A DNA stretch of 64,000 bases from Pseudomonadota bacterium (GCA_018896025.1 JAHIND010000016.1:104039-168038), one strand, 5' to 3'. Shown: positions 42,018 through 51,772, numbered from the stretch's first letter. Numbers and translations: made by a program. The notes: generated from the sequence alone by a model not told the origin.

Positions 42018-43658
42018 CTAGGCTCCCTTGGCGTTTTTGTAGCGCAAGGCGGCCCGGATAAAATCGCGGAACAGGGGATGGGGGGTCATGGGCCGCGACT
42101 GGAACTCGGGGTGGAATTGGCAGCCTAGGAACCAGGGATGGTCTACCATCTCCACGATCTCGCCCAATTCGCCGTCCGGGCTGGTGCCGCTGACGATTAG
42201 GCCTTTGTCGGCCAAGGCGTCCTTGAACTCGTTGTTGAACTCGTAGCGGTGGCGGTGGCGTTCGCTGATCTCTTCGGTCTTGTAGGCCTTGTGGGCCAGG
42301 GTGTCCTCGATGAGCTTGCAGGGGTAGGCGCCCAGGCGCATGGTGCCGCCCTTGTCGGTTAGCTCGTCGCGGCGCTCGATCCGCTGGGAGCGGAAGTCGA
42401 ACCACTCGCGCATTAGGTAGATGACCGGGTAGGGGGTGTTGGGGTCGATCTCCGAGGAGTGAGCCTCTTTCCAGCCCAGCACGTTGCGGGCGTACTCGAT
42501 CACCGCCATGTGCATGCCGAAGCAGATGCCGAAGTAGGGGATCTGCTGCTCCCGGGCCATCTGCACCGCCTTGATCTTGCCTTCCACCCCGCGCGAGCCG
42601 AAGCCGCCGGGCACCAGGATGCCGTCCACCTGGCCGATGATCTGCGCGCCCTCGCGCTCCACCTGCTCGCTGTCCACGTAGGTGATGTTCACATGGGTGT
42701 TGTTGGCCACTCCGCCGTGGCACAGAGCCTCGTTGAGGCTCTTGTAGGATTCCCTGAGGTCCACGTACTTGCCCACCATGGCGATGGTTACCTCGTGGGC
42801 CGGGTTTTTGAGCTTGTAGACCAGTTCTTCCCAGTTGTCCAACTTGGGGGTGCGGGTCCAGATGTTGAGCTTGCGGCAGACCTGCTCGTCCAGACCCTGC
42901 TCGTGGAACTTCAGCGGCACCTCGTAGATGTCTTCCACGTCCACCGCGGTGATCACCGCCTCGGGCTCCACGTTGCAGAACAGGGCGATCTTTTCCTTGA
43001 GGCTGCGGTCCAGGGGCATCTCGGTGCGGCAGAGCAGGATGTCCGGCTGGATGCCCACCCGCCGAAGCTCGGCGACCGAGTGCTGGGTGGGTTTGGTTTT
43101 GAGCTCACCGGCGCTTTTGATGTAGGGCACCAGGGTCAGATGGATGTACAGGCAGTTTTCCTTGCCCACGTCGTTGCGGAACTGGCGGATGGCCTCCAGA
43201 AAGGGCAGGGACTCGATGTCGCCCACCGTGCCGCCGATCTCCACGATGGCCAGGTCAGAGCCGTCCACCACGTTGGTGATGGCCTGTTTGATCTCGTCGG
43301 TCACGTGGGGGATGATCTGCACCGTGCCGCCCAGGTAGTCGCCCCGGCGCTCTTTGTTGATCACGCTGTTGTAAATGGAGCCGGTGGTGTAGTTGCACTT
43401 CTTGGTGATTTTGGCGTGGGTGAAGCGCTCGTAGTGGCCCATGTCCAGGTCGGTTTCGGCCCCGTCGTCGGTGACGTAGACTTCGCCGTGCTGGAAGGGG
43501 TTCATGGTGCCGGGGTCTACGTTGACGTAGGGGTCCAGCTTTTGCAGCACCACCGTAAGCCCCCGCGCCTCCAACAGGGCTCCGATAGAGGCCGAAGCAA
43601 GGCCCTTGCCCAAGGAAGAAAGCACGCCACCGGTGGTAAAGATGAATTTTGGGGTCAT
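42018..43658 (-). CDS. pyrG: CTP synthase
   Basis: A 546-aa enzyme. The N-terminal synthetase domain begins [18 protein letters not shown], with [19 protein letters not shown]. The C-terminal class I glutamine amidotransferase domain carries the Cys in [11 protein letters not shown] and a His/Glu pair near HPEFQSRP. Makes CTP from UTP and glutamine. First gene of the pyrG-kdsA-kdsC unit. Confidence 0.98.
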   Translation of the reverse strand: MTPKFIFTTGGVLSSLGKGLASASIGALLEARGLTVVLQKLDPYVNVDPGTMNPFQHGEVYVTDDGAETDLDMGHYERFTHAKITKKCNYTTGSIYNSVINKERRGDYLGGTVQIIPHVTDEIKQAITNVVDGSDLAIVEIGGTVGDIESLPFLEAIRQFRNDVGKENCLYIHLTLVPYIKSAGELKTKPTQHSVAELRRVGIQPDILLCRTEMPLDRSLKEKIALFCNVEPEAVITAVDVEDIYEVPLKFHEQGLDEQVCRKLNIWTRTPKLDNWEELVYKLKNPAHEVTIAMVGKYVDLRESYKSLNEALCHGGVANNTHVNITYVDSEQVEREGAQIIGQVDGILVPGGFGSRGVEGKIKAVQMAREQQIPYFGICFGMHMAVIEYARNVLGWKEAHSSEIDPNTPYPVIYLMREWFDFRSQRIERRDELTDKGGTMRLGAYPCKLIEDTLAHKAYKTEEISERHRHRYEFNNEFKDALADKGLIVSGTSPDGELGEIVEMVDHPWFLGCQFHPEFQSRPMTPHPLFRDFIRAALRYKNAKGA

Positions 43659-43749
43659 TTGACTGATCTCCTGCGCGGCTGGTGGTTGCCGTTGTGGTGC
43701 ACGGCCATTGCCGACACCTGGCGCGGACCGCCATGGTTTATCTGATATA

Positions 43750-43788
43750 ACTTAAGATTATACCTAAGTTAATGTCAAGATGTCTTGA
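43750..43788 (-). promoter_or_regulatory. pyrG promoter region with overlapping palindromes
   Basis: Minus strand TTGACA (43778-43773) is followed at 17 nt by TTAAGT (43755-43750); a TATAAT (43762-43757) lies in between. A perfect palindrome TCAAGA-TG-TCTTGA (43775-43788) overlaps the -35 box. AACTTA ... TAAGTT arms (43749-43770) span the -10 area. These are good operator candidates. The 313-bp gap 43659-43971 has no gene that I can see. Confidence 0.5.
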
Positions 43789-43971
43789 TGTGACATTTTT
43801 ATAGAACCCTGACGTGAATTATTATAGTGTGCACTCGGGTCCACAACAAGGCTTGAAAGTCAATTAATGCGCTAAACGTGACCGATGGGTCAATATTTTG
43901 GGACTATCTTTTTGACCGCCAAAGCTGCTATTCCCAACTTATAGGCCCATCATGTCAGCAGGAGGATGCGA

Positions 43972-44565
43972 ATGATCGTCGCCAATCGCATGAGTCCCAA
44001 CCCGTGGACCATATCGCAGGAAGCCTCGGTGGCCGAAGCCCTGGAACTGATGCAGACCCATGGGGTGCGCCATTTGCCGGTGGTGGAGGATGGCCTGCTT
44101 GTGGGATTGGTCACCGACATAGACCTGCGCACCGCCTATTTCGCCAGCCTGCTGGAGGAGCTGAAGGTGCGCGACGTCATGTCCCACGAACCCATGGTCA
44201 TCGACGGAGGCGACACGGTGTTCCAGGCCGCCCGCCTCATTCACAAGCACAAGCTCACAGGCTTGCCGGTGGTGGAGAACGGCCGTCTGGTGGGCATCAT
44301 CACCCTGGCCGACATCCTGGGGGTGTTCGTGGCCCTGCTGGGGCTCTTGGAAGACAGCACCCGCCTGGACGTGGCCCTCAAGCCGGGCAGCGAGGCCCTG
44401 GAAGAGGTCTACGCCATTATCCGCAAGCAGGGCGGCGAGGTGATCAGCGTGGCCCAGCTATCCTCGGACGTGGGGCGGCGCATTTACACCTTCCGCCTGA
44501 AGAAAACTGAGCTTGAACCCCTGGTGAAGGTCTTGCAGGAAGCCGGGCACGGGGTTCTCTTGTAG
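43972..44565 (+). CDS. CBS-pair protein with C-terminal ACT-like domain
   Basis: A 197-aa protein: two CBS domains (TISQEASVAEALELMQTHGV and VIDGGDTVFQAARLIHKHKL), then about 65 residues (ALEEVYAIIRKQGGEVISVA) that look like an ACT domain. CBS pairs bind adenine nucleotides, so it is probably a sensor subunit. ATG 43972 is chosen because GGAGG lies 6 nt upstream; the ATG at 43966 is too close. It lies 2 nt before the larE-like gene. Confidence 0.85.
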   Translation: MIVANRMSPNPWTISQEASVAEALELMQTHGVRHLPVVEDGLLVGLVTDIDLRTAYFASLLEELKVRDVMSHEPMVIDGGDTVFQAARLIHKHKLTGLPVVENGRLVGIITLADILGVFVALLGLLEDSTRLDVALKPGSEALEEVYAIIRKQGGEVISVAQLSSDVGRRIYTFRLKKTELEPLVKVLQEAGHGVLL

Positions 44566-44567
44566 CC

Positions 44568-45413
44568 ATGCCTGAAGACGGCGTGAAATTGGACCTGCCG
44601 CCGGAGCTGGCCCAGGGTTGGCAACGGCTGGTGGATCGGCTGGCGGGGCTGGACTCGCTGATGGTGGCCTTTTCAGGCGGGGTAGACTCCAGCCTGCTTT
44701 TGGCCGCCGCCCGGCGGGTGTTGGGCGACCGGGTCCAGGCGGGCATTTGCCTGGGGGCCTTCACCCCCCCCTGGGAGGTGGCCCGCGCCCGCTCCCTGGC
44801 CGCCCACCTGGGGGTGAAGTTGCACGAGATGAACGCCTGCGAGTTGGACGACCCGGACATAGTGCGCAACGACCCCCAGCGCTGCTACCACTGCAAGCGC
44901 CTGCGCCTGGGCCGCCTAAAGGAGTTGGCCGGCCAGTTGGGCCTGGCTGCGGTGGCCGAAGGCGGCCAGGCCGACGACGCCATGGACTTTCGCCCCGGCG
45001 AGCGGGCGGTGCGGGAGCTGGGGCTCATTAGCCCCCTGGCCGAGGCGGGCCTGGGCAAGGCCGAGGTGCGCGCCCTGAGCCGGGCTTTGGACCTGCCCAC
45101 CGCCGAACTGCCCGCCGCCGCCTGTCTGGCCTCCCGGGTGCCCTGGGGCACCGAGCTAAGCCAAGAAACCCTGGAGCGCATTGGCAAGGCCGAAGAGGGC
45201 CTGCGAGAGCTGTTGCCGGGCAACCTCAGGGTGCGCGATCATTTTCCCGTGGCCCGTTTGGAGCTTTCGCCCGAGGATCTAGTTCGCGCCCAGGAAAAAC
45301 CCCTGCGCGAGAAGATCGTGCAGGCGGTCAAGGCGGCGGGCTATGACTACGCCGCCCTGGATCTGGAGGGATACCGCATGGGAGGAGGGCAGAAGACGCC
45401 GAAAGACGGCTAG
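44568..45413 (+). CDS. larE: LarE-family ATP-dependent sulfur transferase
   Basis: A 281-aa PP-loop enzyme: SGGVDSS (about 36-42), RCYHCK (about 105-110), and AACLASRVPWG with Cys about 186. That Cys corresponds to the sacrificial Cys176 of Lactobacillus LarE. LarE adds sulfur to the nickel-pincer nucleotide of lactate racemase. No larB, larC or larA lies in this window, so the substrate may differ, or the other genes may be elsewhere. Translationally close to the CBS gene. Confidence 0.82.
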   Translation: MPEDGVKLDLPPELAQGWQRLVDRLAGLDSLMVAFSGGVDSSLLLAAARRVLGDRVQAGICLGAFTPPWEVARARSLAAHLGVKLHEMNACELDDPDIVRNDPQRCYHCKRLRLGRLKELAGQLGLAAVAEGGQADDAMDFRPGERAVRELGLISPLAEAGLGKAEVRALSRALDLPTAELPAAACLASRVPWGTELSQETLERIGKAEEGLRELLPGNLRVRDHFPVARLELSPEDLVRAQEKPLREKIVQAVKAAGYDYAALDLEGYRMGGGQKTPKDG

Positions 45414-45449
45414 AGGTGAGCGGAAGCGGTTGTAAACCGGGAGGGGAGC

Positions 45450-45869
45450 ATGACCGACGAGCTGGCCCAAGTAAAAGAACGCCTGGCCCTGAGCCGGGAC
45501 AAGTTTCATACCTTGACCATGGCCCTGGCCCGCACCCTGGGCGAAGGCATCGTGCTTTGCGCCTTGGACGGCAAGGTGGTGCAGGCGAACCAGGCTTATC
45601 AGGACATGGTCGGCTACAATCTCAAGCAGTTACGCAAGAAGACCTACCAGGAACTCACCCCGGCCAAATGGCGCGACCTGGAAGACAAGCTCCGCGAGGA
45701 GCAGGTCATGCAAAAGGGCTGGTGCGAAGTCTATGAAAAACAATACATCAAAAGCGACGGCACCGTGTTTCCGGTGCGCACCCAGGCCTGGCTGGTGCGC
45801 GACGAGAGTGGGCGGCCCCTTTACCTGTTGGGCATAGTCCGCGACATCAGCGGCGAGGCGAGGCTTTGA
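45450..45869 (+). CDS. PAS domain protein
   Basis: A 139-aa protein made of a short N-terminal coil and one PAS domain (LARTLGEGIVLCALDGKVVQ, AYQDMVGYNLKQL, YLLGIVRDISG). There is no output domain, so it may sense and bind a partner. GGGAGGGGAG lies just before ATG 45450. Downstream of larE by 36 nt. Confidence 0.85.
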   Translation: MTDELAQVKERLALSRDKFHTLTMALARTLGEGIVLCALDGKVVQANQAYQDMVGYNLKQLRKKTYQELTPAKWRDLEDKLREEQVMQKGWCEVYEKQYIKSDGTVFPVRTQAWLVRDESGRPLYLLGIVRDISGEARL

Positions 45870-45902
45870 TTTTCGCTGGGCGGGTTGTGCTAAAATCCCT
45901 TT

Positions 45903-46367
45903 ATGCGCACGATTAAAACAAGCCTACTGCTGCTTTTGGCGGTGCTCCTGGCCGGAGTCTGTTTTACAGCCCAGGCCGACGAGACTGGTTGCCGGGCCGT
46001 CATCACCCTCCTGAGCGGCGAAAAAATCACGGTGCGCCAGTTTTCGGTGCGCCTGCTGGAAGACGCCGCCCCCAGCACCGAGCTGCTGGTCTTCTACGAT
46101 GACGGCCAATCCATCATGGACGTGAGGAAGCTGCTCCGCCTAACCCGCCCGGCCCCGCCTAAGGAAGCCAAAGTGGGTGAAAAAGTGGAGTTCGCCTTTA
46201 AGGACGTTGACGGCCAGACCGGCAGGTTCCAAATCTGGGCGGACTACCTCTTCTCCGGTCGAATAGAGGAGGGGTCCTGGAGCGAACAGGCGGCCAATAT
46301 CAAGCAGATCGTGATGAATTGCCCAGCGGTGGCATCCAGCCTCCCGCTTCCACCCACCCAGCCTTAG
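45903..46367 (+). CDS. Exported protein of unknown function
   Basis: A 154-aa protein with a signal peptide (LLLLLAVLLAGVCFTAQA). The mature part has a beta-rich stretch (CRAVITLLSGEKITVRQF, VGEKVEFAFKDVDGQTGRF) resembling small periplasmic domains without a named family. It is convergent with glgA, with 8 nt between stops. Confidence 0.65.
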   Translation: MRTIKTSLLLLLAVLLAGVCFTAQADETGCRAVITLLSGEKITVRQFSVRLLEDAAPSTELLVFYDDGQSIMDVRKLLRLTRPAPPKEAKVGEKVEFAFKDVDGQTGRFQIWADYLFSGRIEEGSWSEQAANIKQIVMNCPAVASSLPLPPTQP

Positions 46368-46375
46368 AGGTTAGC

Positions 46376-47851
46376 CTAATACCTTTGGGCGGTGGCCTGG
46401 TATAGCTCCAGGTAGCGCCGCGCGCTGGCGGTCCAGGAGAAATCCTGGGCCATGCCGTTGCGCATCAGCCTCTGCCAGGCCTGGGGCTGGGCAAAGACCC
46501 GGCCCGCCTCCCGCGCCTGTTTCAGGAAAGCCTCCCGGTCGAACCGGTCGAACACGAAGCCCGTGCCCATGCCTCCGGCTTGGTCAAAGGGCGTCACCGT
46601 GTCCTTGAGCCCGCCGGTGGCGTGCACCAGGGGCGGGGTGCCGTAGCGCAGGGCGTACATCTGGTTCAGGCCGCAGGGCTCGAAGCGGCTGGGCATGAGC
46701 ATCAGGTCGCTGCCCCCTTGCAGCAGGTGGGCCAGCGGTTCGCTGAAGGTGAGCTTGAGCCCCACCCGTCCGGGATGGCGGGCGGCCAGGCGGCTCAGGG
46801 CCGCTTCCAACTCCGCGTCGCCGGTGCCCAACAGGGCCAGGCTCGCCCCCATGTCCAGCAGGGCCTCGCCCGCCTCGGTGATGAGGCTCAATCCCTTCTG
46901 GTGGGTGAGGCGGCCGATGAAGCCCATGACGGGGCCGCGCTGGGCCGAGGCGTCCAGGCCGAAGGCCTCCAGCAGGGCCCGGCGGCATAGGGCCTTGCCG
47001 CCAAGATCGGCGGCCGAATAGGTGGCGGGCAGCAGGGGGTCGTTCTCCGGGGACCATTGGGAATAGTCCACGCCGTTGATGATGCCGTAGAGATCCTGGG
47101 AGCGGCGGCGCAGCACACCTTCCATGCCCATGCCCAACTCCGGGGTCTGAATCTCGGCCGCATAGGTGGGGCTTACCGTAGTGATGGCTCCGGCGGTCAT
47201 CAGTCCCGCCTTGAGCAGAGAGATGTTGCCCCAGTACTCGGCCCCTTCCACGTTGTCCATGTAATGGGGCAGGCCGGTGAGGTGGAAGTCGTGGCGGGGG
47301 TAGATGCCCTGGAAGGCCAGGTTGTGGATGGTGATGATGCCCGCCGCGCCGTCCAGGGGCCCCAGGTCAAAGGGCCGGGTGGCCAGGTAGGCGGGCAGCA
47401 GGGCGGCTTGCCAGTCGTGGGCGTGCACCACCTGGGCGGGCCAGTCCAGGGCCCGGGCCAGTTCCACCGCCCCCCGGCACAAGAATACGAAGCGCTCCAG
47501 GTTGTCGCCAAAGTTGCCGTACACGTCGCCGTACAGGCCGGGGCGGCTGAAATACTGCTCATTGCCCAGCAGGTACACTGGGCAGCCCCCCACCTGGGCT
47601 TGCCACACCCGGCAGGGTTTCATCTCCCCGGCCACGGGAACCACGAACTCCAGGCCGCTGTCGCTGACATCGTGGGCCTGGCGGTCGATGTGGCCGTACA
47701 GGGGCATGACCAAGCGCAGGTCCAGGCCCAGGGCGGCCAGGGCCGGGGGCAGCCCGGCGGCCACGTCGCCCAAGCCGCCGCTTTTGGCCAGAGGGGTTAT
47801 CTCCGGGGTGATGAACAGAACCTTGTCTACCTTGGCGCTGCTTACTGGCAA
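46376..47851 (-). CDS. glgA: Glycogen synthase
   Basis: A 491-aa GT5 glycosyltransferase with KSGGLGDVAAGLP near the N terminus (ADP-glucose binding), HAHDWQAAL, and MPSRFEPCGLNQMYALRYGT in the C-terminal Rossmann domain. Extends glycogen from ADP-glucose. The frame seems to begin at a TTG (47851), which is unusual, with GGGA 10 nt upstream. Confidence 0.95.
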   Translation of the reverse strand: MPVSSAKVDKVLFITPEITPLAKSGGLGDVAAGLPPALAALGLDLRLVMPLYGHIDRQAHDVSDSGLEFVVPVAGEMKPCRVWQAQVGGCPVYLLGNEQYFSRPGLYGDVYGNFGDNLERFVFLCRGAVELARALDWPAQVVHAHDWQAALLPAYLATRPFDLGPLDGAAGIITIHNLAFQGIYPRHDFHLTGLPHYMDNVEGAEYWGNISLLKAGLMTAGAITTVSPTYAAEIQTPELGMGMEGVLRRRSQDLYGIINGVDYSQWSPENDPLLPATYSAADLGGKALCRRALLEAFGLDASAQRGPVMGFIGRLTHQKGLSLITEAGEALLDMGASLALLGTGDAELEAALSRLAARHPGRVGLKLTFSEPLAHLLQGGSDLMLMPSRFEPCGLNQMYALRYGTPPLVHATGGLKDTVTPFDQAGGMGTGFVFDRFDREAFLKQAREAGRVFAQPQAWQRLMRNGMAQDFSWTASARRYLELYQATAQRY

Positions 47852-47886
47852 TGGAATATTTCCCGCTTGGTGGATGAGACCTGCCC

Positions 47887-47931
47887 TTGACGGGCAAAAC
47901 CTGACTTGTGATCATCTTGGCAAGTCACAAG
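47887..47931 (+). promoter_or_regulatory. Possible promoter with overlapping inverted repeat for the PilZ gene
   Basis: TTGACG (47887-47892), a 17-nt spacer and GATCAT (47910-47915). CTTGTGA ... TCACAAG (47905-47931) overlaps the -10 box. The promoter match is moderate. Confidence 0.3.
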
Positions 47932-48013
47932 GGCTTGCTTTTCCCGCGCCGGGCTGCTACTTGTAATCATGCGTTGGCCACAGCTGGGTCCCCATTTGGC
48001 ATTGCGAGGACTA

Positions 48014-48379
48014 ATGAAGCTGTGGCCTTTTTGCGTCGAGCGCCGCGCCAACCAACGCCGGGAAATCAGTTTGGCCGCCGAGTTCGTGGTGCGCGAAAGC
48101 TTTTCCGGCAAACTGCTTTCTTCCTCATGCTCCGCTCAGGTGCTCAACCTGTCCCGCCGGGGCTGCTGCCTGGCCCTGGGCCGTCTGGACTGCGGCGGTT
48201 TCCACTTGCACCGCTGCCTGGAAGCCCCCCAGGACTATCTTCTGGAGCTAAGCATCAGCCCCCACAATGGCGAATCCCGCCAAGTCACGGCCGAACTGCT
48301 TTGGCTGAACCGGGAGCAGGACAATCACGGTCTGCCCTTTCGGGCGGGGCTGGCGTTTTCCGTGCAACCGCGTCACTAG
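48014..48379 (+). CDS. PilZ-domain protein
   Basis: About 121 aa from ATG 48014; an ATG at 47969 would add 15 residues. RRANQRREIS gives the PilZ arginines (RxxxR-like), followed by LNLSRRGCCLAL for the (D/N)xSxxG motif. This is the c-di-GMP-binding pattern. It may respond to cyclases such as the one at 36.6 kb. Convergent with the cyclo-ligase gene. Confidence 0.72.
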   Translation: MKLWPFCVERRANQRREISLAAEFVVRESFSGKLLSSSCSAQVLNLSRRGCCLALGRLDCGGFHLHRCLEAPQDYLLELSISPHNGESRQVTAELLWLNREQDNHGLPFRAGLAFSVQPRH

Positions 48380-48418
48380 CCGTCTTCGGGGCGGTGGGGC
48401 GTCCCGCCACCGGCCTGT

Positions 48419-49126
48419 CTAACGGCCCAGAGCCGCCTGGGTCACCGGCAGGGAGGCCAGGTGCTCGGGAAGCTCCTCCAGAGACCCCTTGGGCCGCCGC
48501 ACCGCGGGCATGCGCAACACCCTGGTGGGGGTGATGACCAGATCGGCCATCAGGTCCCAGGGCTCCTCGGGAAGCTCCTCCAAAATCTGCTCGTCGTGCA
48601 CCACCACCGCCACCGGGGTCTCGTCGGAGATCACCTTCAAATGCCTGAGCAGGGCCCAACTGAAATCCAGCATTCCCCGACCATCGCCCAAGATGCGGCC
48701 ACGCCGGTCCACGGCCAGGGCCGCACCCACCAACAGCTCGGCCTTGCCCGGCCGCGAGGTGGGCAGGCGCACCAAGTGCCCGGACTCGGCCAGGGACCAG
48801 CCCCGGAGAGCTCGGCTGCGCAGGGGCAGGGGCACGTCCGGCGGGGTGATGCGCATCAGCCCCTGCTTGAGCCCCGGCGTGGTGGCCAAAAGGCTCTTGT
48901 TGTCGTTAAGGGCGTTTATGCGCACCTGCAACAGACAGGGCTCCGGGGTGACCACCAGCACCCTGGCCAGGTGGTACTCCTTGAGGCGGCGCAGGCGCTC
49001 GGCCGCCTTGCCCGCGCCGTCGAACATGGGCGCGCGCCCCGTTTCCAGCTCTTGGGGCCAAAGCTCTTGCCAGCGGGCGCTCAGTTGTTCACGCAGCTCG
49101 TTCTTGTCCGGCATCATGCGCCTCAC
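48419..49126 (-). CDS. 5-formyltetrahydrofolate cyclo-ligase family protein
   Basis: A 235-aa protein with LLVGAALAVDRRGRILGDGR followed by GMLD, in place of the usual GVAFD-RRG-RLG-GGG-YD block, and EPWDLMADLVITPTRV near the end. The enzyme makes 5,10-methenyl-THF from 5-formyl-THF with ATP. The Gly-rich ATP loop is somewhat changed (GDGRGMLD), so activity is likely but not certain. Start overlaps the preceding gene by 4 nt. Confidence 0.8.
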   Translation of the reverse strand: MRRMMPDKNELREQLSARWQELWPQELETGRAPMFDGAGKAAERLRRLKEYHLARVLVVTPEPCLLQVRINALNDNKSLLATTPGLKQGLMRITPPDVPLPLRSRALRGWSLAESGHLVRLPTSRPGKAELLVGAALAVDRRGRILGDGRGMLDFSWALLRHLKVISDETPVAVVVHDEQILEELPEEPWDLMADLVITPTRVLRMPAVRRPKGSLEELPEHLASLPVTQAALGR

Positions 49127-51729
49127 CTCTCCAGCAGGCGGCCCGTGTCTCGGGCCTGCTGCAGCGCCTGACGGTACTGCTCCTCGGGAGTAGGCGAGCC
49201 GGTCATATTATCCAAAATACTTTGCTCCTGCTCCGGCGTGTGTTGGCCGGACTTGATAAGTTCGCTCACCGTGGGCCGCGCCTGCTTGAGCACCACCAGG
49301 CGGCCGTCGTCCAGGGGCGCGGCCAGGCGCCATGCGGTTAGCTTTATCCGGGGGCCCGCCTTGGCGTCGGCCGCGAAGACCAGCTTGTGGCGGTAGTAGC
49401 GGGCCTTGGGGCCGGGCTGGCCCACGGCCACGCCCTCGGCGGTCTTGCCGTCCGGGCTCAGGCGGTAGCGGCCGTAGAACTTGGGCCCCTGGAGGTTGGC
49501 GTAGTACCAGAACATGAAAAGCTCATCCCCCCGGCGCGCCAGGAAGAAGCGGCCCCAGCCGTCGCCCCGCCAGGACCCGGACCAGTCGTAGAGCAACGGC
49601 GGGGTGTAGCGGGCTCCTTTGGCGGGCAGGGCGTAGGCCAGGCGGCGGGGATTGGTGTAGCCGTCCTGGCGGGCCCGGTCCAGGGTCTTGGGATTGGTGG
49701 TGTACAGGCGGTCCAGGGTGGTGCCGCCGCGCAGAGGCTCGGGGAACTGGGCCTCCAGGCCCCACAGCTCCACCCGGCCCGGCCCGCTGTTCTCGGGGGC
49801 GTAGCCCATGAGGCCCAGTGGGCGGCAACCGGCCGGCGGGGTGCTGCTTTCGCTGATTAGGAAGTAGCCGCCCTGGTTGTGCACATAGCCCCACAAGGGG
49901 CGGCTGCCGGTGACCGGCTTGGCCCATAGGCGGGCGATGGGGCCTTCCAGGCGATAGCCTTGCGATTCCCAGGAACTCACCCCCTGGGCGTCCACGGCAT
50001 AGGCGTGGCGCAGCAGGCCCGGATGCCACAGGCGCAGCAAGGCGTGGACGGCCGGGGCCTGGGGCCGGGCGTCCGGTTCGGCGGCCGGTTGGGCCGCGCC
50101 GGGGGTTATGGTAAGGCCCGGCGGGGTGGGGGCCATGGGGTCCTCGGCCTGGGGCCACAGGCGCACCTCGTTGATGGTCCCCTGGTAGGTCCTGCCCGGC
50201 CAGCGGCTTCCCCCCACCATGTAGGGGGCGCTGGAGGCGGTCCAGGGCTCGGGCATGGCCGCCGCGGCCACTTCGCCGCCGTCCAGGTACAAGCGGGCGT
50301 GGCCGCCCGCCTCCCAGAGCAGCCAGGCGGTGTGTTCGCTGCTCGCGGCCACCGTGGAGTTGGAGCACAGGGCCAAGGGGCCCTGGCTGGTGTCCATGAG
50401 GGCGCAGAGGTGGTTTTCCGCGTCCAGGTAAAGCTCCAGGCGGTGGCCATAGCCGCCCTGGGAGAACAGGGCCCTGGGCTGGCCGGTGGCCTGCCCGGGA
50501 TTGAAGCCCACCTCCACCGCGCCGGTGGGGCCGCCGGGAAGCTCGCTGCGGGCCGGGATGATCTGGGGCAGGCCCGCCGGGGTGGCGGCTGCGGTGTCGG
50601 TCTGCTTGGCGGTGCGCTCCAGCAGGAAGGTTTCCGGCTTAAGGTGGGGCGGTCGCGCCTGGCCCTGGGGCCACCAGTAGGAGGTGACCTCAATGCGGCC
50701 CGGCTCCAGGCGGCGGAAGGCGAAGCTGCCCTGGTTGCCGCAGCACTGTCCGGGCTGGTCCTGGGCCTGGCCCTGGAGGCGCTCAGGCCCGGCGGGGGTG
50801 GCGCGGCCCTTGGACAAATAGCGGGGACGATCCAGGGAGCCGCCGTAGGCCACAAAGGAAAAACCCTTGTCAGATCCGGTTATCTTGAAAAAGTCGCTGC
50901 CCGTGCGGGTGTCCACCCACACCCCGCTGAGGTTGCCTTCCTGGCTGACTTGAGGGCCGGGAGGGGAGGCGGGCAGTCCCTGGCGGGTCAGGTTGATCTG
51001 GCCCTGGCCCAGGGTGGAGTTGAAGGTTCCCGCCAGGCTCAGGCCCGAGGCCTCCTCGACCAAGGTGGCGGTTAGTTCAAAGCTCCCCGTGGGGTCGCGG
51101 TAGGCCAGCATGGCCCCACCCGTGGTGGGAGTGAGGCTCACCTGTCCGGGCATGCCCTCCCATAGTCCGGCGAGGGAATCGCCCTGGGCGATCAGCTCAA
51201 GCTTGCCTTGCTCCAGGTCGCTGGGGACGCCGTTGGGCAATAAATTGGTATACCAGTAGGTTAAACGCCATCCTCCCGCCAGGCGGTCCACCAACTCCGA
51301 GGGCGGCAGGCCCGCCACCCGGCGAAAGACCATACGGGAGTCGCCGGGCCAGGCCGAGCGGTCCAGGGTGGGAGCGAACAGGGCGAAGCGGAAGGCCTCC
51401 GGCCCCAGCACTTCGATTTCCTGGCGTCCCCGGCCCGGGCAACACGAGCCGGGCAGGGACTGCCACACCCCGGCCAGGCGCTTGCCGCCGGGGCTGGCCA
51501 CCAGGCGGCCCAGATAGGCGAAGCCGCCTTCATGGGTGGCCTGACTGCCTTGCCACAGGCGCAGCAACAGCGAGCCGTCCGGCTGGGGGGCCACCAGGGC
51601 CGAGGCCGAGACGTCGGTCGGCTGGTAGATGCCGGGCAGCAGGGGAGCGGTGGTTTGGGCGGCGGCGAGATGGGACCAACCCAGGCAACAGCCGAATATC
51701 AGCAAGTAAAACAGTAACCTAGTTCGCAT
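49123..51729 (-). CDS. Large exported protein with LamG-like and DUF5648-like regions
   Basis: An 868-aa protein with a signal peptide (LFYLLIFGCCLGWSHLAAAQ). Residues 25-360 contain three similar beta-rich segments with Cys pairs (GSCCPGRG, GQCCGNQG). Residues about 400-520 look like a concanavalin/LamG domain (LYLDGGEVAAAAM, TYQGTINEVRLWPQ). Residues about 560-690 look like a DUF5648-type carbohydrate-binding domain (LLRLWHPGLLRHAYA, LDRLYTTNPKTLD). It is probably surface or periplasmic and binds glycans. The overlap with a folate enzyme gene is unexplained. Confidence 0.78.
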   Translation of the reverse strand: MRTRLLFYLLIFGCCLGWSHLAAAQTTAPLLPGIYQPTDVSASALVAPQPDGSLLLRLWQGSQATHEGGFAYLGRLVASPGGKRLAGVWQSLPGSCCPGRGRQEIEVLGPEAFRFALFAPTLDRSAWPGDSRMVFRRVAGLPPSELVDRLAGGWRLTYWYTNLLPNGVPSDLEQGKLELIAQGDSLAGLWEGMPGQVSLTPTTGGAMLAYRDPTGSFELTATLVEEASGLSLAGTFNSTLGQGQINLTRQGLPASPPGPQVSQEGNLSGVWVDTRTGSDFFKITGSDKGFSFVAYGGSLDRPRYLSKGRATPAGPERLQGQAQDQPGQCCGNQGSFAFRRLEPGRIEVTSYWWPQGQARPPHLKPETFLLERTAKQTDTAAATPAGLPQIIPARSELPGGPTGAVEVGFNPGQATGQPRALFSQGGYGHRLELYLDAENHLCALMDTSQGPLALCSNSTVAASSEHTAWLLWEAGGHARLYLDGGEVAAAAMPEPWTASSAPYMVGGSRWPGRTYQGTINEVRLWPQAEDPMAPTPPGLTITPGAAQPAAEPDARPQAPAVHALLRLWHPGLLRHAYAVDAQGVSSWESQGYRLEGPIARLWAKPVTGSRPLWGYVHNQGGYFLISESSTPPAGCRPLGLMGYAPENSGPGRVELWGLEAQFPEPLRGGTTLDRLYTTNPKTLDRARQDGYTNPRRLAYALPAKGARYTPPLLYDWSGSWRGDGWGRFFLARRGDELFMFWYYANLQGPKFYGRYRLSPDGKTAEGVAVGQPGPKARYYRHKLVFAADAKAGPRIKLTAWRLAAPLDDGRLVVLKQARPTVSELIKSGQHTPEQEQSILDNMTGSPTPEEQYRQALQQARDTGRLLER

Positions 51730-51772
51730 TATTTAATCCGATAGAGGCGCGGAAAATGGCAATATTGATTTC

